A DNA stretch of 8,477 bases from JAWLFY01 sp964462125 (GTDB lineage: Bacteria > Planctomycetota > Planctomycetia > Pirellulales > Pirellulaceae): assembly GCA_964462125.1 (NCBI GenBank), contig CAYWXT010000245.1, positions 1 to 8,477 on the forward strand, in the 5' to 3' direction. The notes under the pieces were generated by a model that was not told where the DNA came from, searched no databases, and worked only from the letters and a program-made list of their open reading frames with translations. The stretch's first letter is position 1. The number at the start of each line of letters is the position of its first letter. This document shows, piece by piece, positions 8,037-8,477 of the stretch. A program made the position numbers and the translations under genes.

Positions 8037-8404
8037 CAATCGCGAGGCGACTCCTCGTCCTCCAGCATTTTCATGGCAAGGGATATCAATCGGTACAAGC
8101 CCACCGCAAAACCGACCAACAGTCCAACCAGGGCAACATATGGGGTGCCATGATCGCGAATCCAATCGACCCAGTAACCAGCGGCGCCGAACACCAACGT
8201 CGAACCCGCCAGTTCCAACCCCGCCCCGGCCAAACGTATCGCCGACGACCAGCCCGCACCCCCCCCGCGCCAGCCTTTCCCCCCGTCGGGGCTCCAATCG
8301 CCAGCGGGCCGGTCCCGCTCACCGTCGCTGTCATTCGCCCCTTCCCCAGACGAAAACTCGCCGGAAGGCCGGTCATTGCCAGCAGGGGGGGGTGTTTGAC
8401 GCAT
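8036..8404 (-). CDS. atpZ: AtpZ/AtpI-family F1Fo ATPase accessory membrane protein
   Basis: A small membrane protein opens the operon. Of its 122 residues, the first 52 or so are low-complexity Gly/Asp/Ser/Pro. Two helices follow at about 57-78 and 88-108. The segment GLELAGSTLVFGAAGYWVD (62-80) and then GTPYVALVGLLVGFAVGLYR (86-105) matches the usual AtpZ pattern of Glu in helix 1, a Gly-rich turn with Asp, TP, and GLLVGFAVGLY. In alkaliphilic Bacillus the family was proposed to act in Mg2+/Ca2+ uptake for the synthase. It has one sensible ATG, at 8404, with only a weak upstream GG. The low-complexity front contains one run of eight C and one of eight G in the coding strand, so its reading frame is slippage-prone. 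Its stop overlaps the next start (TGATG). Confidence 0.85.
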   Translation of the reverse strand: MRQTPPPAGNDRPSGEFSSGEGANDSDGERDRPAGDWSPDGGKGWRGGGAGWSSAIRLAGAGLELAGSTLVFGAAGYWVDWIRDHGTPYVALVGLLVGFAVGLYRLISLAMKMLEDEESPRD

Positions 8405-8477
8405 CCGTTAAACTGGTTGTATCAGTTGAATGACGCAGGCCGCAGGGCAAGTGGTGGCGACGCAAGGACGCACTTTA
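8405..8477. other. Upstream edge sequence, no gene recognised
   Basis: These 73 bases precede the first gene of the operon. I see no open frame of note, no tRNA and no convincing promoter. A TGATACAAC on the minus strand resembles an extended -10 but has no matching -35 at 16-18 nt. The operon promoter probably lies here or beyond the edge. Confidence 0.4.

Noticed and set aside
8037..8297. Long N-terminal extension of the AtpI-like protein
   Set aside because: The extra 87 residues overlap the AtpZ-like gene in another frame and look like a Gly/Arg-rich shadow; the TGATG overlap gives a natural start.
8405..8440. Extended -10-like TGATACAAC before the AtpZ-like gene
   Set aside because: No reasonable -35 lies 16-18 nt upstream, and the -10 matches only 4 of 6 consensus positions.

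Overview
The window is GC-rich. One continuous gene cluster on the minus strand fills almost all of it: an F-type (F1Fo) ATP synthase operon. Read in transcription order, from high to low coordinates, it is: an AtpZ-like small membrane protein (8036-8404), a four-helix AtpI-like membrane protein (7482-8036), subunit a (atpB, 6370-7386), subunit c (atpE, 5999-6280), subunit b (atpF, 5237-5956), delta (atpH, 4537 to about 5163), alpha (atpA, 2894-4408), a DUF4870-type membrane protein (2441-2854), gamma (atpG, 1436-2353) and beta (atpD, from 1390 and running off the left edge). Apart from the DUF4870 gene this is the classical bacterial order I-a-c-b-delta-alpha-gamma-beta. Epsilon (atpC) would be expected just beyond position 1.

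The organism is most likely a planctomycete, perhaps of the Pirellulaceae. This is an inference from the style of the proteins and not from a search. The small membrane protein has an NPYEPS-type N-terminus, which is frequent in planctomycete membrane proteins. Subunit b starts with a signal-peptide-like segment. Beta carries GGAGLGKT and DAFIYLERSISEKG variants. Starts include GTG, and several genes have weak or no Shine-Dalgarno sequence.

Region by region: 8405-8477 is upstream sequence with no gene and no convincing promoter. Positions 7482-8404 hold the two assembly or accessory membrane genes, coupled by a TGATG stop/start overlap. Positions 5237-7386 hold the Fo genes (a, c, b). Positions 1-5163 hold the stator and F1 genes (delta, alpha, gamma, beta), interrupted by DUF4870. 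The proteins form one machine. Proton flow through the a/c interface (a-Arg231, c-Glu80) turns the c-ring and gamma, while b plus delta hold alpha3beta3 still so that beta makes ATP.

I see no RNA gene, mobile element, CRISPR array or phage segment, and no sign of a wholly new system. The points worth a second look are the DUF4870 insertion between alpha and gamma, the signal-peptide and Asp/His-rich front end of subunit b, acidic/His-rich segments in three Fo-side proteins, two separate intergenic 17-nt tandem repeats, a hairpin in front of the c-subunit gene, and two 8-nt homopolymer runs in the AtpZ-like gene.
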